A DNA stretch of 64,000 nt from Lachnospiraceae bacterium UBA7202 (GTDB lineage Bacteria > Bacillota > Clostridia > Lachnospirales > Lachnospiraceae): positions 1-64,000 of the forward strand of contig DKUO01000038.1 in the NCBI GenBank assembly GCA_002490705.1, read 5' to 3'. The first letter of the stretch is position 1. Each line of letters begins with the position of its first letter. The position numbers were made by a program, and so were the translations under genes. Below the pieces are notes generated by a model, which had not been told where the DNA came from, made no database searches, and saw only the letters and a program-made list of their open reading frames with translations. This document shows positions 35,195 through 44,126 of this stretch, in pieces.

Positions 35195-35974
35195 ATGGCA
35201 TATGATTACGAATACTTTAAGAAAGCGGTTTTCGACCTTACCAAGATTGATTTAAACGCCTATAAAGAAAAGCAGATGAAGCGTCGGATTGACACCTTGA
35301 TTTCCAAAAATAAGGTAGTGGGATATGAAAATTATGTTTCTCTTCTGAAAACGGACAAAGCCAGATTTGAGGAGTTTGTCAACTATCTCACGATCAATGT
35401 ATCTGAGTTCTACAGAAATGTAGACCAGTGGCAGCTTTTGGATAAAGATGTTTTCCCGGAGTTGATTAACCGGTACGGCAAGAATTTGAAGATCTGGAGC
35501 GCGGCATGTTCCACTGGCGACGAACCTTACTCGTTGGTGATGGCTCTGTCCAGACATTTACCCATCAATCAGATCAAAATTTATGCGACTGATCTGGATA
35601 AGCAGGTGATTGAGAAAGCGAAGCTGGGGTTATACGGAGAAAAGAGCGTGGCGGGTGTGCCGGCAGATCTGAGAAAGAAATTTTTTACGCAGATCGGTCC
35701 TTCCTATCAGATTTCCGATGAGGTGAAGTCCAGAGTGGAATTCAGGGAGCACAACCTCTTAAAGGATACATACCCGACGGATTTTCATTTGATTGTATGC
35801 CGTAATGTTCTTATTTACTTTACGGAGGAGGCAAAAGACGAGGTGTTCCGCAAGTTCCAGAAGAGCTTGAAACCGGGCGGCTATCTGTTTATCGGCAGTA
35901 CGGAGCAGATTATCAATTACCGTGACGTAGGATTTGAGAGGAAAAATTCCTTTTTTTATCAGAAACCGTTATAA
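35195..35974 (+). CDS. cheR: CheR-type chemoreceptor glutamate methyltransferase
   Basis: 259 residues. CheR adds methyl groups from SAM to receptor glutamates in chemotactic adaptation. N-terminal helical domain (YFKKAVFDLTKIDLNAYKEK), then the SAM domain: NVSEFYRNVDQW, WSAACSTGDEPYSLVM, IYATDLDKQVIEKAK, and LIVCRNVLIYF. Other chemotaxis genes are not nearby. With the orphan flagellin at 20.4 kb it suggests the organism is motile. It ends at a terminator shared with the convergent gene. Confidence 0.93.
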   Translation: MAYDYEYFKKAVFDLTKIDLNAYKEKQMKRRIDTLISKNKVVGYENYVSLLKTDKARFEEFVNYLTINVSEFYRNVDQWQLLDKDVFPELINRYGKNLKIWSAACSTGDEPYSLVMALSRHLPINQIKIYATDLDKQVIEKAKLGLYGEKSVAGVPADLRKKFFTQIGPSYQISDEVKSRVEFREHNLLKDTYPTDFHLIVCRNVLIYFTEEAKDEVFRKFQKSLKPGGYLFIGSTEQIINYRDVGFERKNSFFYQKPL

Positions 35975-35978
35975 TTTT

Positions 35979-36006
35979 AAGGCAGCGGAAAACCGCTGCC
36001 TTTTCT
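35979..36006. terminator. Bidirectional terminator between cheR and the YprB-like gene
   Basis: AAGGCAGCGG (35979-35988), AAAA loop, CCGCTGCCTT (35993-36002) then TTC; A-rich on the left, so it works for both converging genes. Confidence 0.85.
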
Positions 36007-36014
36007 ATACTTTT

Positions 36015-37118
36015 TCAGTAGGTCTTCGCCATTTTTCCCAGCAGGTATTGGGCATAGCGGGAAAAGAGCTCCCGGTCCGTTTTCCGCTCGTCTGTAAGTT
36101 CAAAGAAGTATTCTTTGTCGCTGTAGTTTCGCTTGAAAAAGGGTTCGACAAAGACGTCCCACTGCGGCAGGAAGAGACCGTATTTTCTCGTATAGCAGGT
36201 CGCTGCTGTGGCTTGGACGCGGCGGGAACGGTCCACGAAGGAGGACACCGATTTGTGCAGAGCAATGTCTTCCTCCGGTAAATAGTAGTAGTCTTTATAA
36301 CCGGAATAAAAATATTTCATTTCCTCTTCGTAGAGTGGGGCTTTCAATATGGCCTCGCTTTTTTCTGCGCTGAAATAGCAGCCGTTCGCCAAATTGGCGA
36401 GTGGGATGGGAAGGGGTGTGGGCAAAAGCAGCTTTATGAGCAGCTCCATCTTGCTTTGACCATTATAGTCAATATAACTGTTGGCCTGTACCTTTTTGGC
36501 GCGGATATCGCCGTTGAAGAGGTCATAAAAGGCGAGAAGGGGCAGAATACGCAGCATGCCCTTCATATCGTCGCTGTTATGTAGAAGCAGAAGGGAGAGG
36601 GCGTCTTTTGAGGGCGCTTTCACATAATTGCAATACACCTCAATCAGTTCTCCGCCGCTAAAGAGGTCTTCCCTGTGGATGCCAAGGAGGTTCTCAAGGG
36701 ATTTCTGCTTGCAGTTCGGAACATGCAGAAAGGCCTTGTAGGGGGAAATGCGCTTATACAGATCAATTCCCGTAAAATTGTTGAAATGATAGGGCAGCTT
36801 ATACTGCTCGCATTTTTGGAGCAGATAGGGCAGATCAAAGTTGTTGCCGTTAAAGTGAATCAGGTGGGTGAAAGTAACGGCAAAAGAGAAGAAGGCGTCA
36901 AGCAGAGCCGGCTCCTCTATGGGATTTTCACTGAACCACTGTCTGATCCGCCAAGCACCCTCCGCGTAAAAGGCAACGCCGATCAGATACAAGGAGGAGC
37001 TTTTTGCAGTAAAGCCCGTTGTCTCGATATCTACGAACAAAAATTTCTCCAGCGGGGCGATCCGCTCCAGCGGGTATTCAATTTGAAAAGATTCTAAAGT
37101 ACGATTTGCAATTTGCAT
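36015..37118 (-). CDS. YprB-like ribonuclease H-fold exonuclease domain protein
   Basis: 367 residues from the ATG at 37118, which follows GGGAGGCTCCC; an upstream start is not supported. N-terminal RNase_H_2 (YprB) domain of the DEDD exonuclease superfamily: FLFVDIETTGF (first acidic pair), HFNGNNFDLPYL, and a HNSDDMKGM stretch as the last acidic motif. The C-terminal third (about 240-367) has no motif I recognise and is found in clostridial relatives. A role in nucleic acid processing is inferred from the fold. It is transcribed alone, convergent with cheR and divergent from rnfC. Confidence 0.85.
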   Translation of the reverse strand: MQIANRTLESFQIEYPLERIAPLEKFLFVDIETTGFTAKSSSLYLIGVAFYAEGAWRIRQWFSENPIEEPALLDAFFSFAVTFTHLIHFNGNNFDLPYLLQKCEQYKLPYHFNNFTGIDLYKRISPYKAFLHVPNCKQKSLENLLGIHREDLFSGGELIEVYCNYVKAPSKDALSLLLLHNSDDMKGMLRILPLLAFYDLFNGDIRAKKVQANSYIDYNGQSKMELLIKLLLPTPLPIPLANLANGCYFSAEKSEAILKAPLYEEEMKYFYSGYKDYYYLPEEDIALHKSVSSFVDRSRRVQATAATCYTRKYGLFLPQWDVFVEPFFKRNYSDKEYFFELTDERKTDRELFSRYAQYLLGKMAKTY

Positions 37119-37266
37119 GGGAGCCTCCCTATTTATTCTCTTGCGGCTATCATAACACATTTTTTGAAATAGCAGTAGTTTTTTTCGTCGAAAAATAGTA
37201 TATTTATATTAGTGGTTCAAACGGACCCGGGGAAGAATGGAACTGGAAAGGAGCAGGGTTACAGGT

Positions 37267-38583
37267 ATGGCAAAACGAACATTTAACGGCGGCATACATC
37301 CCTATGACGGCAAGGACTTGTCAAAGGATAAGCCGATCAAGGCAGTGCTGCCCAAGGGAGATCTGGTGTATCCGTTGTCTCAGCATATCGGCGCACCCGC
37401 CAAACCTATTGTGGAGAAGGGCGAGAGGGTATTGACAGGACAGAAAATTGCGGAGGCGGGCGGTTTTGTCTCTGCGCCTATCTATGCGACGGTATCGGGT
37501 ACGGTGAAAGCAATTGAGCCAAGGCGTGTTGTGACAGGCGACAGTGTGATGAGTATTATCGTCGAAAACGACGGCCTTTACGAGGAAGTGGAATATCCGA
37601 AAAGAAAACCTCTTGAGGAAATGACGAAAGAGGAGATCATAGAGTGTGTGAAAGAGGCCGGTATCGTGGGCATGGGAGGCGCGGGTTTTCCCACCTTTAT
37701 CAAGCTTTCCCCCAAGGAGCCGGAGAAAATTGATTATGTGATTGCAAACTGTGCGGAGTGCGAGCCATATCTGACTTCCGATTACCGCAGGATGCTGGAG
37801 GAGCCGGAGAAGCTTGTGGGAGGACTGAAAGTTTCCCTACAGCTGTTTGACAATGCCAGAGGGATTTTGGCGGTGGAGGACAATAAACCGGATTGTATTG
37901 AAAAATTAAAAGAGCTGGTAAAAGACGAGCCGCGCATCAGTGTCAAGGAGCTTAAGACAAAGTATCCGCAGGGCGCGGAGCGGCAGATTATCTATGCGAC
38001 TACGGGACGGGCGATCAATTCCTCTATGCTTCCCGCAGACGCGGGCTGTGTGGTCAACAATGTGGATACGGTGGTCGCGATCTATCACGCGGTGATTGAG
38101 GGAAAGCCTCTGATGAACCGCATCGTCACGGTGACCGGCGACGCCATCGCAAACCCGCAAAACTTTTTGGTGCGGATCGGCACCAATTACCATGAGCTGG
38201 TGGAGGAAGCGGGCGGCTTTAAACAGGAGCCTGTGAAGGTGGTGTCGGGAGGGCCGATGATGGGGTTTGCCCTCTTCGGACTGGATGTGCCTACCACCAA
38301 GACGGCTTCTGCTCTTTTATGTCTGACCGAGGATGAGGTGTCACAGATGGAGCCGAGTCCTTGTATTAACTGCGGCCGCTGCGTAGAGGTTTGTCCGGGG
38401 CGTGTGGTGCCGAAGATTTTGGCGGTTGCCGCAGCCCATGGCGATGAGGAGACATTCCTTTCCCATGACGGTATGGAATGCTGTGAGTGCGGCTGTTGCA
38501 GCTTTATTTGTCCGGCCAAGCGGCCTTTGACGCAGAACATCAAATCCATGCGCAAGCTTCTGCTTGCCAAGAAGAAAAAATAG
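37267..38583 (+). CDS. rnfC: Rnf complex subunit C
   Basis: 438 residues. RnfC is the NADH-side, peripheral subunit of the ferredoxin:NAD+ oxidoreductase, with FMN, NADH and two 4Fe-4S sites. The start at 37267 (MAKRTFNGGIHPYDGK) matches the family N-terminus; an in-frame ATG at 37237 has a GGGGAAGA site and is the alternative. Motifs: EAGIVGMGGAGFPTFIKL (FMN/NADH region), NCAECEPYL, then CINCGRCVEVCP and CCECGCCSFICP (two 4Fe-4S motifs). First gene of rnfCDGEAB. Confidence 0.96.
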   Translation: MAKRTFNGGIHPYDGKDLSKDKPIKAVLPKGDLVYPLSQHIGAPAKPIVEKGERVLTGQKIAEAGGFVSAPIYATVSGTVKAIEPRRVVTGDSVMSIIVENDGLYEEVEYPKRKPLEEMTKEEIIECVKEAGIVGMGGAGFPTFIKLSPKEPEKIDYVIANCAECEPYLTSDYRRMLEEPEKLVGGLKVSLQLFDNARGILAVEDNKPDCIEKLKELVKDEPRISVKELKTKYPQGAERQIIYATTGRAINSSMLPADAGCVVNNVDTVVAIYHAVIEGKPLMNRIVTVTGDAIANPQNFLVRIGTNYHELVEEAGGFKQEPVKVVSGGPMMGFALFGLDVPTTKTASALLCLTEDEVSQMEPSPCINCGRCVEVCPGRVVPKILAVAAAHGDEETFLSHDGMECCECGCCSFICPAKRPLTQNIKSMRKLLLAKKKK

Positions 38584-38612
38584 TTACGAGGAAAGGAGCA
38601 TAGACTGTAGAG

Positions 38613-39545
38613 ATGAGTGAATTATTGAAGGTATCGTCAAATCCTCATGTCAGATCGAAGTCCACCACCGCTGGCATCATGATGACTGTGGTGATCGCCC
38701 TTCTTCCGGCGGCGGGATTTGGTATCTACAATTTCGGACCGAAGGCACTGCTTTTGATTCTTGTGACGGTGGCTTCCACGGTGCTGACAGAGTTTTTGTT
38801 TGAGAAGATTTGTAAGAAAAAGGTGACCATAGGAGATTTTTCGGCGGTGGTGACAGGCCTGCTTCTGGCCCTGAACCTGCCAGTGTCCGCGCCATGGTGG
38901 ATTGGCGTGGTAGGCGGCGTGTTCGCGATTCTGGTGGTCAAGATGCTGTTTGGAGGGCTGGGGCAGAACTTTATGAATCCGGCGCTGGGCGCGCGGTGTT
39001 TTCTGTTGATTTCCTTTACCTCCATCATGACAAATTTTGACTGCGATGCGTACACGGGGGCGACGCCCCTTGCAAACTTAAAGAGCGGCGAGGCTGTCAA
39101 TATTCTGGATATGGTAGTCGGCCGCACGGCGGGTACGATCGGGGAGACTTCCATGATTGCCATTGTGATCGGCGCCTGCATTTTGATTCTTTTCGGGATT
39201 ATAGATCTTCGGATCCCGGGCACCTATATTGTGACGTTGGCGATTTTCGTGAGTATTTTCGGGGCGCATGGATTAAATTGGCCTTACATATCCGCCCATC
39301 TTTCCGGCGGCGGCCTGATGCTCGGCGCGTTCTTTATGGCGACGGACTACGTGACCAGGCCGATCACAAAAAACGGCCAGTATCTGTACGGCATTTTACT
39401 CGGTATTCTGACAGGGATATTCCGTATTTTTGGCCCCTCCGCGGAGGGAGTGTCTTATGCGATCATCATCGGCAATCTGCTTGTGCCGTTGATTGAGAAG
39501 ATCACTCTTCCGAAAGCATTTGGTAAAGGAGGAGAGAAGGCATGA
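38613..39545 (+). CDS. rnfD: Rnf complex subunit D
   Basis: 310 residues with about eight to ten membrane helices. RnfD carries a flavin covalently bound to a threonine; the AYTGATPLANL motif places it at Thr 151. The NFMNPALGARCFLL and GAFFMATDYVTRPITKNGQ stretches are typical. Overlaps rnfG by 4 bases. The flavin would be attached by ApbE; an apbE gene lies at 53.4-54.5 kb on the other strand. Confidence 0.95.
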   Translation: MSELLKVSSNPHVRSKSTTAGIMMTVVIALLPAAGFGIYNFGPKALLLILVTVASTVLTEFLFEKICKKKVTIGDFSAVVTGLLLALNLPVSAPWWIGVVGGVFAILVVKMLFGGLGQNFMNPALGARCFLLISFTSIMTNFDCDAYTGATPLANLKSGEAVNILDMVVGRTAGTIGETSMIAIVIGACILILFGIIDLRIPGTYIVTLAIFVSIFGAHGLNWPYISAHLSGGGLMLGAFFMATDYVTRPITKNGQYLYGILLGILTGIFRIFGPSAEGVSYAIIIGNLLVPLIEKITLPKAFGKGGEKA

Positions 39546-40135
39546 AAGAAATGATGAAGAATACGGGAATCCTTCTGGCGATCACAGTGATTGCCGGTCT
39601 GCTTCTCGGAGTGGTTTATCAGGTGACCAAGGAGCCCATCGCCGAACAGGAGGCGAAAGCAAAGCAGGAGGCGTGTCAGGAGGTGTTTGCAGACGCGGCT
39701 TCGTTTGCACTGATAGGTGTGGAAACGATGGCGGTTGAGGGGTATGCGCAGGAGAGCATCGATGAAGTGATGGAAGCAAAAGACGCTTCCGGCGAACTGC
39801 TTGGCTATGTGATTACAGTGACGACAAAGGAAGGCTACGGCGGAGATATCCAGTTTTCCATCGGCGTGCGTATGGACGGAACCGTAAACGGCATTTCGAT
39901 TCTCGCGATTTCCGAGACGGCGGGTCTCGGTATGCGGGCCGACGAGGTGTTAAAGCCCCAGTTTGCAGGCAAACAGGTGGAAAAGTTTGTGTACACCAAG
40001 AGCGGCGCGACCGCTGATGATCAGATTGACGCGATTTCCGGCGCGACGATTACCACGAACGCGGTGACCAACGGAGTCAATGCAGGATTATACTATTTCC
40101 AGACAGTGTTGGGAGGAGGTAGTGCAAATGAATAG
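39542..40135 (+). CDS. rnfG: Rnf complex subunit G
   Basis: 197 residues. One N-terminal membrane helix (9-26) and an external FMN-binding domain. The flavinylation motif is ISGATITTNAV, with Thr 169 as the attachment site; a second SGAT at 154-157 lacks the usual surroundings. ETAGLGMRADE is also typical. Overlaps rnfD by 4 bases and rnfE by 8. Part of the electron path between RnfD and the other subunits. Confidence 0.95.
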   Translation: MKEMMKNTGILLAITVIAGLLLGVVYQVTKEPIAEQEAKAKQEACQEVFADAASFALIGVETMAVEGYAQESIDEVMEAKDASGELLGYVITVTTKEGYGGDIQFSIGVRMDGTVNGISILAISETAGLGMRADEVLKPQFAGKQVEKFVYTKSGATADDQIDAISGATITTNAVTNGVNAGLYYFQTVLGGGSANE

Positions 40136-40844
40136 TGTAAAAGAACGTCTTGTAAACGGTATTGTCAGGGAAAACCCGACCTTCGTCCTGATGCTGGGCA
40201 TGTGTCCCACACTGGCGGTGACCACCTCGGCAATCAACGGACTTGGCATGGGACTTACGACGATGGTGGTTCTTGCGCTGAGCAATGTTTTCATTTCCCT
40301 TCTTCGGAATATCATTCCGGATAAGGTAAGAATCCCGGCGTTTATTGTCATCATCGCCTCCTTTGTGACGATGGTGGAGCTGCTGTTACAGGGATTTATT
40401 CCCTTCCTCTACGACGCTCTCGGCATTTATATTCCGCTGATCGTAGTAAACTGTATTATCCTCGGGCGTGCGGAGGCATATGCTTACAAAAATCCTGTGA
40501 TTCCTTCCCTGTTTGACGGGATCGGTATGGGACTGGGCTTCTCCGTGGCGTTGACCTGTATCGGCGCGGTGAGGGAGCTTTTGGGTGCGGGTGAAATTTT
40601 CGGTATCCATATTATGCCGGACAGCTACGTTCCGGTCAGCATCTTTATCATGGCGCCCGGCGCGTTCTTCGTGTTAGCGACCCTGACGGCGATCCAAAAC
40701 AAGGTAAAGATCGCCGGCGAGAAAAAAGGAAAAGATATGTCTAAGATTCAGTCCGGCTGCAATTCGGACTGCATGAACTGTTCCGACAGCGGCTGTACCC
40801 ACAGATTATATGATGAAAAAGCGGGAGAGGGGGATAAGAAATGA
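40128..40844 (+). CDS. rnfE: Rnf complex subunit E with Cys-rich tail
   Basis: 238 residues. Six-helix membrane subunit paired with RnfA; the two hold the intramembrane 2Fe-2S/electron path (NPTFVLMLGMCPTLAVTTSA near the N-terminus has the conserved Cys). Start ATG 40128 follows GGGAGGAGGTAGTGCAA. Unlike short RnfE proteins it ends with a soluble tail containing CNSDCMNCSDSGC (C-x3-C-x2-C-x4-C), which could bind a metal or cluster. Overlaps rnfA by 4 bases. Confidence 0.94.
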   Translation: MNSVKERLVNGIVRENPTFVLMLGMCPTLAVTTSAINGLGMGLTTMVVLALSNVFISLLRNIIPDKVRIPAFIVIIASFVTMVELLLQGFIPFLYDALGIYIPLIVVNCIILGRAEAYAYKNPVIPSLFDGIGMGLGFSVALTCIGAVRELLGAGEIFGIHIMPDSYVPVSIFIMAPGAFFVLATLTAIQNKVKIAGEKKGKDMSKIQSGCNSDCMNCSDSGCTHRLYDEKAGEGDKK

Positions 40845-41419
40845 TACAGGAATTGCTTGTGATTTTAATCGCGTCCTCGCTTGTCAACAATGTAGTTTTG
40901 AGCCAGTTTTTAGGGTTGTGCCCGTTCCTTGGGGTGTCCAAGAAGACGGAGACGGCGACCGGCATGGGCGTGGCGGTTATCTTTGTTATTACGCTGGCAT
41001 CGGCGGTGGCGGGAGCGATTTACCAGTTTATTCTGGTTCCCTTTGATATCGCCTACTTACAGACCATTGTGTTTATTCTGGTGATTGCGGCGTTGGTGCA
41101 GTTTGTGGAAATGTTTTTAAAGAAATATATTCCGGGGCTGTATCAGTCGCTGGGCGTGTATCTGCCGTTGATTACCACCAACTGCGCGGTGCTCGGTGTG
41201 GCGCTGACCAATGTGCAGAAGAATTATGGAATATTGACCGGTGTGGTTAATGGATTTGCAACGGCGGTCGGCTTCACGATTTCTATTGTGATTCTGGCGG
41301 GTATCCGCGAGAAGCTGACCTACAACGAGATACCGGAATCCTTCAAGGGGATGCCGATCGTTCTGGTGACGGCGGGACTTATGGCGATTGCGTTCTGCGG
41401 ATTTTCGGGATTACTCTAA
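40841..41419 (+). CDS. rnfA: Rnf complex subunit A
   Basis: 192 residues, six membrane helices. RnfA pairs with RnfE; SSLVNNVVLSQFLGLCPFLG near the N-terminus holds the conserved cysteine, and TTNCAVLGVAL in the middle the second conserved Cys motif. Length is normal. Starts inside the last codons of rnfE (4-base overlap) and is followed 18 bases later by rnfB. Confidence 0.96.
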   Translation: MIQELLVILIASSLVNNVVLSQFLGLCPFLGVSKKTETATGMGVAVIFVITLASAVAGAIYQFILVPFDIAYLQTIVFILVIAALVQFVEMFLKKYIPGLYQSLGVYLPLITTNCAVLGVALTNVQKNYGILTGVVNGFATAVGFTISIVILAGIREKLTYNEIPESFKGMPIVLVTAGLMAIAFCGFSGLL

Positions 41420-41437
41420 CAGATTGGAGAGGGAAAT

Positions 41438-42229
41438 ATGGATATAGCGGGAATTTTGATGGCTACGGGGATCGTGGGAGCGGTTGGGCTCTTTGTGGGG
41501 CTGTTTCTCGGCGTGGCCGGTATTAAGTTTAAAGTGGATGTAGACGAGAGGGAGGAGGCTATTTTGGGCGTTCTTCCCGGAAATAACTGCGGCGGCTGCG
41601 GCTACGCGGGATGCTCCGGTCTGGCGGCGGCGATTGTGAGGGGCGAGGCGCCCACGAACGCCTGTCCGGTGGGTGGCGAGAAGGTCGGCGCACAGGTGGC
41701 TCAGATTATGGGTGTGGAGGCCGGCGAGAGTGTGCGCATGGTGGCCTTTGTGAAATGCCGGGGAGATAAGGAGCGCACCCGGGTGGACTATGATTATACG
41801 GGTGTGGAGGACTGCGCGATGATCGCCTTTGTGCCAAACGGCGGGCCGAAAGCCTGTAACGACGGCTGTGTTGGTTTCGGAAGCTGTGTGAAGGCCTGTC
41901 CTTTTGACGCCATTCATGTGGTAAACGGCGTAGCTGTGGTGGATAAGGAAGCCTGCAAAGCCTGCGGCAAGTGTGTGGTTGCCTGTCCGAAGCACCTGAT
42001 CGAGTTGATTCCCTATGACGCGAAGCATGTGGTGGCCTGCAGCTCCAAGGAGAAAGGCCCTGTGACGATGAAGGCCTGCGACGTGGGTTGTATCGCCTGC
42101 CAGCTTTGTAAGAAAAACTGTCCGGCGGATGCGATTGTGATCGAGGATTTCCATGCGGTGATTGATCAGGAGAAGTGTACCGGGTGCGGGACGTGTAAGG
42201 AGAAGTGCCCGAAGAAGGTGATTGTGTAA
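41438..42229 (+). CDS. rnfB: Rnf complex subunit B (ferredoxin-like)
   Basis: 263 residues. RnfB takes electrons from reduced ferredoxin. N-terminal helix (3-28), the 4Fe-4S domain NNCGGCGYAGCSGLA, then a chain of ferredoxin motifs: CNDGCVGFGSCVKACP, CKACGKCVVACP, CDVGCIACQLCKKNCP and CTGCGTCKEKCP, so up to five clusters. Last subunit gene of the operon. The following aldo/keto reductase, itself an Fe-S protein, is 32 bases downstream. Confidence 0.95.
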   Translation: MDIAGILMATGIVGAVGLFVGLFLGVAGIKFKVDVDEREEAILGVLPGNNCGGCGYAGCSGLAAAIVRGEAPTNACPVGGEKVGAQVAQIMGVEAGESVRMVAFVKCRGDKERTRVDYDYTGVEDCAMIAFVPNGGPKACNDGCVGFGSCVKACPFDAIHVVNGVAVVDKEACKACGKCVVACPKHLIELIPYDAKHVVACSSKEKGPVTMKACDVGCIACQLCKKNCPADAIVIEDFHAVIDQEKCTGCGTCKEKCPKKVIV

Positions 42230-42261
42230 TAAAATAATCATGACAGACGGTGGAGGTGCAG

Positions 42262-43293
42262 ATGGGTAAAATAACAGTGACGTTAGGAAAGACTGGCATT
42301 ACAACGAATAAGAACGCTTTCGGGGCGTTGCCGATTCAGCGGATCAGCGACGAGGAGGCGGTAAAGCTTCTGCGGAAAGCCTACGAGAACGGCATTACCT
42401 TTTTTGATACGGCGCGCTGGTACTCTGACAGTGAGCATAAGGTGGGGCTTGCTTTTGAGGGAATGCGCAAGGAGGTGTTTATCGCCACGAAGACCGGTTC
42501 GCAGAATGCGGAGGGGTTCTGGAAGGACTTAGAGACCAGTCTTGCCAATTTAAAGACAGATTATATTGATATCTATCAGTTCCACAATCCGGCTTTCTGC
42601 CCGAAACCGGGGGATGAGAGCGGTCTCTATGATGCGGCGCTCAAGGCGAAGGAACAGGGAAAGATCAGGCATATCGGTATTACCAACCATCGTCTTGCAG
42701 TGGCGCATGAAGCCATTGACAGCGGGCTGTATGAGACGTTGCAGTTCCCGTTCTGCTATCTGGCCACGGATAAGGATATCGAACTGGTGGAGAAGTGCAA
42801 GGCGGCGGATATGGGCTTTATCGCCATGAAGGCTCTTTCCGGCGGCCTGATTACCAATTCTGCGGCGGCTTACGCGTATCTGGCGCAGTATGATAATGTA
42901 CTGCCGATCTGGGGCGTGCAGAGGGAGAGGGAGCTTGACGAGTTTTTGTCCTATATAGACAATCCGCCTGCCATGACGGAAGAGCTTGCGGCCATTATCA
43001 AAAAGGACAGGGAGGAGCTTCTGGGCGAGTTCTGCCGGGGCTGCGGTTATTGTATGCCCTGTCCGGTGGGAATTGAGATCAATACCTGTGCAAGAATGTC
43101 TCTGCTTCTTCGCAGAGCGCCTTCGGCGGGGTATCTGGGGGAAGAGTGGCAGGAAAAGATGGGGAAGATCGAGGAATGCCTGCACTGCAACCAGTGTAAG
43201 AGTCATTGTCCCTACAGTCTGGATACGCCTGCACTTCTGGCAAAGAATCTGGAGGATTACAGGAATGTGCTGGCAGGGAAGGCGAAGATATAA
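42262..43293 (+). CDS. Aldo/keto reductase with C-terminal 4Fe-4S domain
   Basis: 343 residues from ATG 42262, which follows GGAGGTGCAG. The AKR barrel shows the catalytic residues in order: Asp and Tyr in TFFDTARWYSDSE, Lys in IATKTGSQ, His in YQFHNP. After residue 265 comes a ferredoxin-type tail: CRGCGYCMPCPVGI and CLHCNQCKSHCPYSL, two 4Fe-4S motifs. This fused type is common in anaerobes, with unknown substrate. Its position right after rnfB suggests an exchange of electrons with ferredoxin or Rnf, which is inference only. A terminator follows. Confidence 0.9.
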   Translation: MGKITVTLGKTGITTNKNAFGALPIQRISDEEAVKLLRKAYENGITFFDTARWYSDSEHKVGLAFEGMRKEVFIATKTGSQNAEGFWKDLETSLANLKTDYIDIYQFHNPAFCPKPGDESGLYDAALKAKEQGKIRHIGITNHRLAVAHEAIDSGLYETLQFPFCYLATDKDIELVEKCKAADMGFIAMKALSGGLITNSAAAYAYLAQYDNVLPIWGVQRERELDEFLSYIDNPPAMTEELAAIIKKDREELLGEFCRGCGYCMPCPVGIEINTCARMSLLLRRAPSAGYLGEEWQEKMGKIEECLHCNQCKSHCPYSLDTPALLAKNLEDYRNVLAGKAKI

Positions 43294-43359
43294 GGATATG
43301 CTGTACGGCGGAATGTATTGCGTTTGAATGGGGAAATTGTATACAGATTACGATATATG

Positions 43360-43400
43360 GCAGGTAGTCCATAGGATTGCCTGCTGTATTTATCTTTTAT
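43360..43400 (+). terminator. Rho-independent terminator after the aldo/keto reductase
   Basis: GCAGGTAGTCC (43360-43370) pairs with GGATTGCCTGC (43374-43384) with two G-U pairs over an ATA loop, followed by a T-rich stretch. It probably ends the rnf transcript. Confidence 0.7.
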
Positions 43401-43428
43401 TATTTTAGGATTCTGTATAGCAAAATGC

Positions 43429-43457
43429 TTTACAAATGCTTTGGGATGAGGTATGTT
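43429..43457 (+). promoter_or_regulatory. Predicted promoter of the RelB-YoeB pair
   Basis: TTTACA (43429-43434), 17-base spacer, TATGTT (43452-43457), 31 bases before the antitoxin ATG. Confidence 0.6.
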
Positions 43458-43487
43458 AGAAGTATCATAAAAGAAAGAGGTGGTATT

Positions 43488-43739
43488 ATGGCTCAAATTA
43501 GTTTGCGAATAGAAGATGATGTAAAGAAAAAGGCAGAACAGGCTTGTGCCGATATAGGCATGTCTTTATCAACAGCTATTAACATTTACCTAAAAAAGTT
43601 GGGGAGAGAAAAGAGGATACCATTTGAAGTATCTGTAGATCCTTTTTATTCACAGGAAAATATGACTAGACTTAAAGAGTCGGTGGCGCAAATGGAAGCT
43701 ACAGGCGGTACAGTACATGAGGTGGATTTTGATGATTAA
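43488..43739 (+). CDS. RelB/DinJ family antitoxin
   Basis: 83 residues. The N-terminus is a ribbon-helix-helix DNA-binding domain (AQISLRIEDDVKKKAEQACA, then GMSLSTAINIYLKK), and the C-terminal acidic part would wrap the toxin. Start ATG 43488 follows AAAGAGGTGGTATT. Overlaps the toxin by 8 bases. RelB/DinJ antitoxins repress their own promoter. The codon use is A/T-richer than the neighbouring rnf operon, suggesting acquisition. Confidence 0.9.
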   Translation: MAQISLRIEDDVKKKAEQACADIGMSLSTAINIYLKKLGREKRIPFEVSVDPFYSQENMTRLKESVAQMEATGGTVHEVDFDD

Positions 43740-43995
43740 GTCTTGGTCAGATGCGGCATGGGAAGATTTTGAATATTGGATGAAGCAGGACAAGAAAACG
43801 TTAAGGCGGATTCTTCAGTTACTGAAGGATATTGATCGGAATGGATATGATGGAATAGGAAAGCCGGAAAGGTTAAGTGGCGATTTGGCAGCTTATTGGA
43901 GCCGGCGGATAGATGATGCGAATCGTATTGTTTATCGGATAGAAGATAATACGATAAAGATTGTCCAATGTGGTTCTCATTATAGAGATAAGTAA
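43732..43995 (+). CDS. YoeB/Txe family mRNA interferase toxin
   Basis: 87 residues. YoeB cleaves mRNA in the ribosomal A site. The catalytic residues of E. coli YoeB are present at the same numbers: Glu 46 (KPERLSGD), Arg 65 (DDANRIVYRI), His 83 and Tyr 84 (GSHYRDK at the C-terminus). It pairs here with a RelB/DinJ antitoxin rather than the Phd-type YefM usual for YoeB, a mixed pairing common in Firmicutes. Start ATG 43732 overlaps the antitoxin stop. Confidence 0.92.
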   Translation: MIKSWSDAAWEDFEYWMKQDKKTLRRILQLLKDIDRNGYDGIGKPERLSGDLAAYWSRRIDDANRIVYRIEDNTIKIVQCGSHYRDK

Positions 43996-44126
43996 GAGTA
44001 ACAACCGAAAATCAGCAAGCCACATTTTAATAATTGAAAGAGGATAGGGATAACGAGAGGAAATATAGTATGCTTATCAGAAGGATTGCTGAAAAGTGTT
44101 TTTGAGCAATGAGCAGGATATGAAAT

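Noticed and set aside
37119..37266. Promoters for rnfC and the divergent YprB-like gene
   Set aside because: The gap is A/T-rich with TATATT and TATGAT candidates, but no -35 at proper spacing; I could not choose a site.
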